Assembly: GCA_034620365.1 (NCBI GenBank)
Contig: JAQGEQ010000079.1
Location: 620,001 to 684,000, forward strand
Length of the DNA stretch: 64,000 nucleotides
Direction: 5' to 3'
From: Pegea sp. RAD2-039
Taxonomy: Eukaryota; Chordata; Thaliacea; Salpida; Salpidae
Every line of letters begins with the position of its first letter. The first letter of the stretch is position 1. This document shows positions 63,399 through 64,000 of the stretch, piece after piece. A program made the position numbers and the translations under genes. The notes beneath the pieces are model-generated. The model worked only from the letters and a program-made list of their open reading frames with translations. It was not told the DNA's origin and ran no database searches.

Positions 63399-64000
63399 TC
63401 AAGATTCTCCATTCTCCTTTCGGTACCTCTTCCAAAACTTCTTCACCTGATCATGAGCTTCTCGCGTTACAACCATGCATCTGGTCATCGAGTTGTCCCA
63501 GATTAAAGCTCCCAAATCCTAAAGAGGAGATTAAAACATTATCAGGTGATGAGGAGGTCACCTTGGCGTGCTTCTTCAACTTTTCAAAGTCTTTCTGAGC
63601 TAAAAATTGGTTATAAAGAACTCCATCACGAAAACTCAAACGGTCACGTTCCATTGCCCACAGACGAATCTGATCAGCTAGAGTTGGAGCGATGACAGGA
63701 TCCTATCAGTAGGGATATTGCAAAGATCATCTGCGGATGTTGACCTTACTTCTTTCAGCATATCAGGATGAGCATTTGCACGGATGTAGTGTAAGATTTG
63801 ATCCGCTGTAATTCCATTCACAACCGCCGTCTGTACGCTCTCTCTCGTGATTTGCATCACGCAAAGATTTGGGAATCTGTTGACATCACATTGGATGATG
63901 ACGTCACAGTCGACGATGACGTCACTAACCTGTACATCATCTCACAGAAGAGTGACAAAATCCGAAACTGGAGTTCTGAATCTGAAAGAGTGGAATTAAG
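63399..64000 (-). CDS. GTF2H4: GTF2H4 (TFIIH p52 / Tfb2), C-terminal part
   Basis: p52 is a core TFIIH subunit that anchors and stimulates the XPB ATPase and binds p8 (GTF2H5) through its C-terminal domain, in transcription initiation and excision repair. Visible exons: 63930-63981, 63750-63876, 63562-63702 and 63399-63518, stop TGA at 63399-63401; the gene runs off the window. Introns are 53, 47 and 43 nt with GT..AG ends, the upstream one starting at 63982. Motifs: [69 protein letters not shown], then after the last intron [28 protein letters not shown]. All follow the family order. Apparent frame breaks vanish when the short introns are removed. This locus is GC-richer than the rest of the window. 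Confidence 0.95.

Noticed and set aside
63678..63720. Apparent frameshift in GTF2H4
   Set aside because: Explained by a 47-nt GT..AG intron (63703-63749); removing it restores the family sequence.
1..64000. CRISPR arrays, bacterial operons, ribosome binding sites, rRNA or tRNA genes
   Set aside because: No regularly spaced repeats, no prokaryotic gene layout, no rRNA motif and no convincing cloverleaf with B-box; splice sites show a nuclear eukaryotic genome.

Overview
This is a eukaryotic (metazoan), very AT-rich window. It carries spliced genes with GT..AG introns and long gene-free stretches. Recognisable animal genes are centrin-2, PIGQ, a Munc13-type UNC13 and the 3' half of GTF2H4 (TFIIH p52), plus a decayed PHYHD1-like gene, an orphan seven-helix receptor-like gene and an NTF2-domain gene. 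The species cannot be read off directly. The most telling clue is a family of integrin alpha-like genes with an inserted I (vWA) domain. Integrin alpha-I domains are otherwise known from chordates, so a divergent, AT-rich tunicate-like chordate is my best guess. That placement is inference, not proof.

Layout. 1-5 kb: centrin on the + strand. 5-13.6 kb: gene desert. 13.6-14.6 kb: intronless seven-helix receptor. 17.6-18.2 kb: a GC-richer, short-intron PHYHD1-like relic on the - strand, followed by a dispersed repeat and a Ser/Thr-rich coding relic. 20.1-22.1 kb: PIGQ in three exons. 24.5-29.0 kb: UNC13, its whole coding region in one exon. 29-35 kb: mostly empty, with one weak small gene candidate. 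35.8-60.3 kb: four tandem genes on the - strand, each 9-10 exons and 414-419 codons, separated by an NTF2-domain gene, a broken non-LTR retrotransposon and an inverted fragment of a fifth copy. 61.7-62.5 kb: further retroelement debris. 63.4-64.0 kb: GTF2H4 3' exons, with 43-53 nt introns.

The four tandem genes are the most unusual content. Each encodes a signal peptide, the first integrin-alpha propeller segment with its VGA-type motif and cysteines, an I/vWA domain with a complete MIDAS, and the post-I-domain linker (LEG ... QIGFS). Each then stops, without the remaining propeller, leg or normal transmembrane segment. They look like secreted or tail-anchored 'mini-integrins'. They differ by gene conversion, an intron loss, a shifted splice donor, a charge reversal at the linker glutamate and two alternative tails. 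This pattern fits a fast-evolving recognition or decoy family, but function is not shown by sequence alone.
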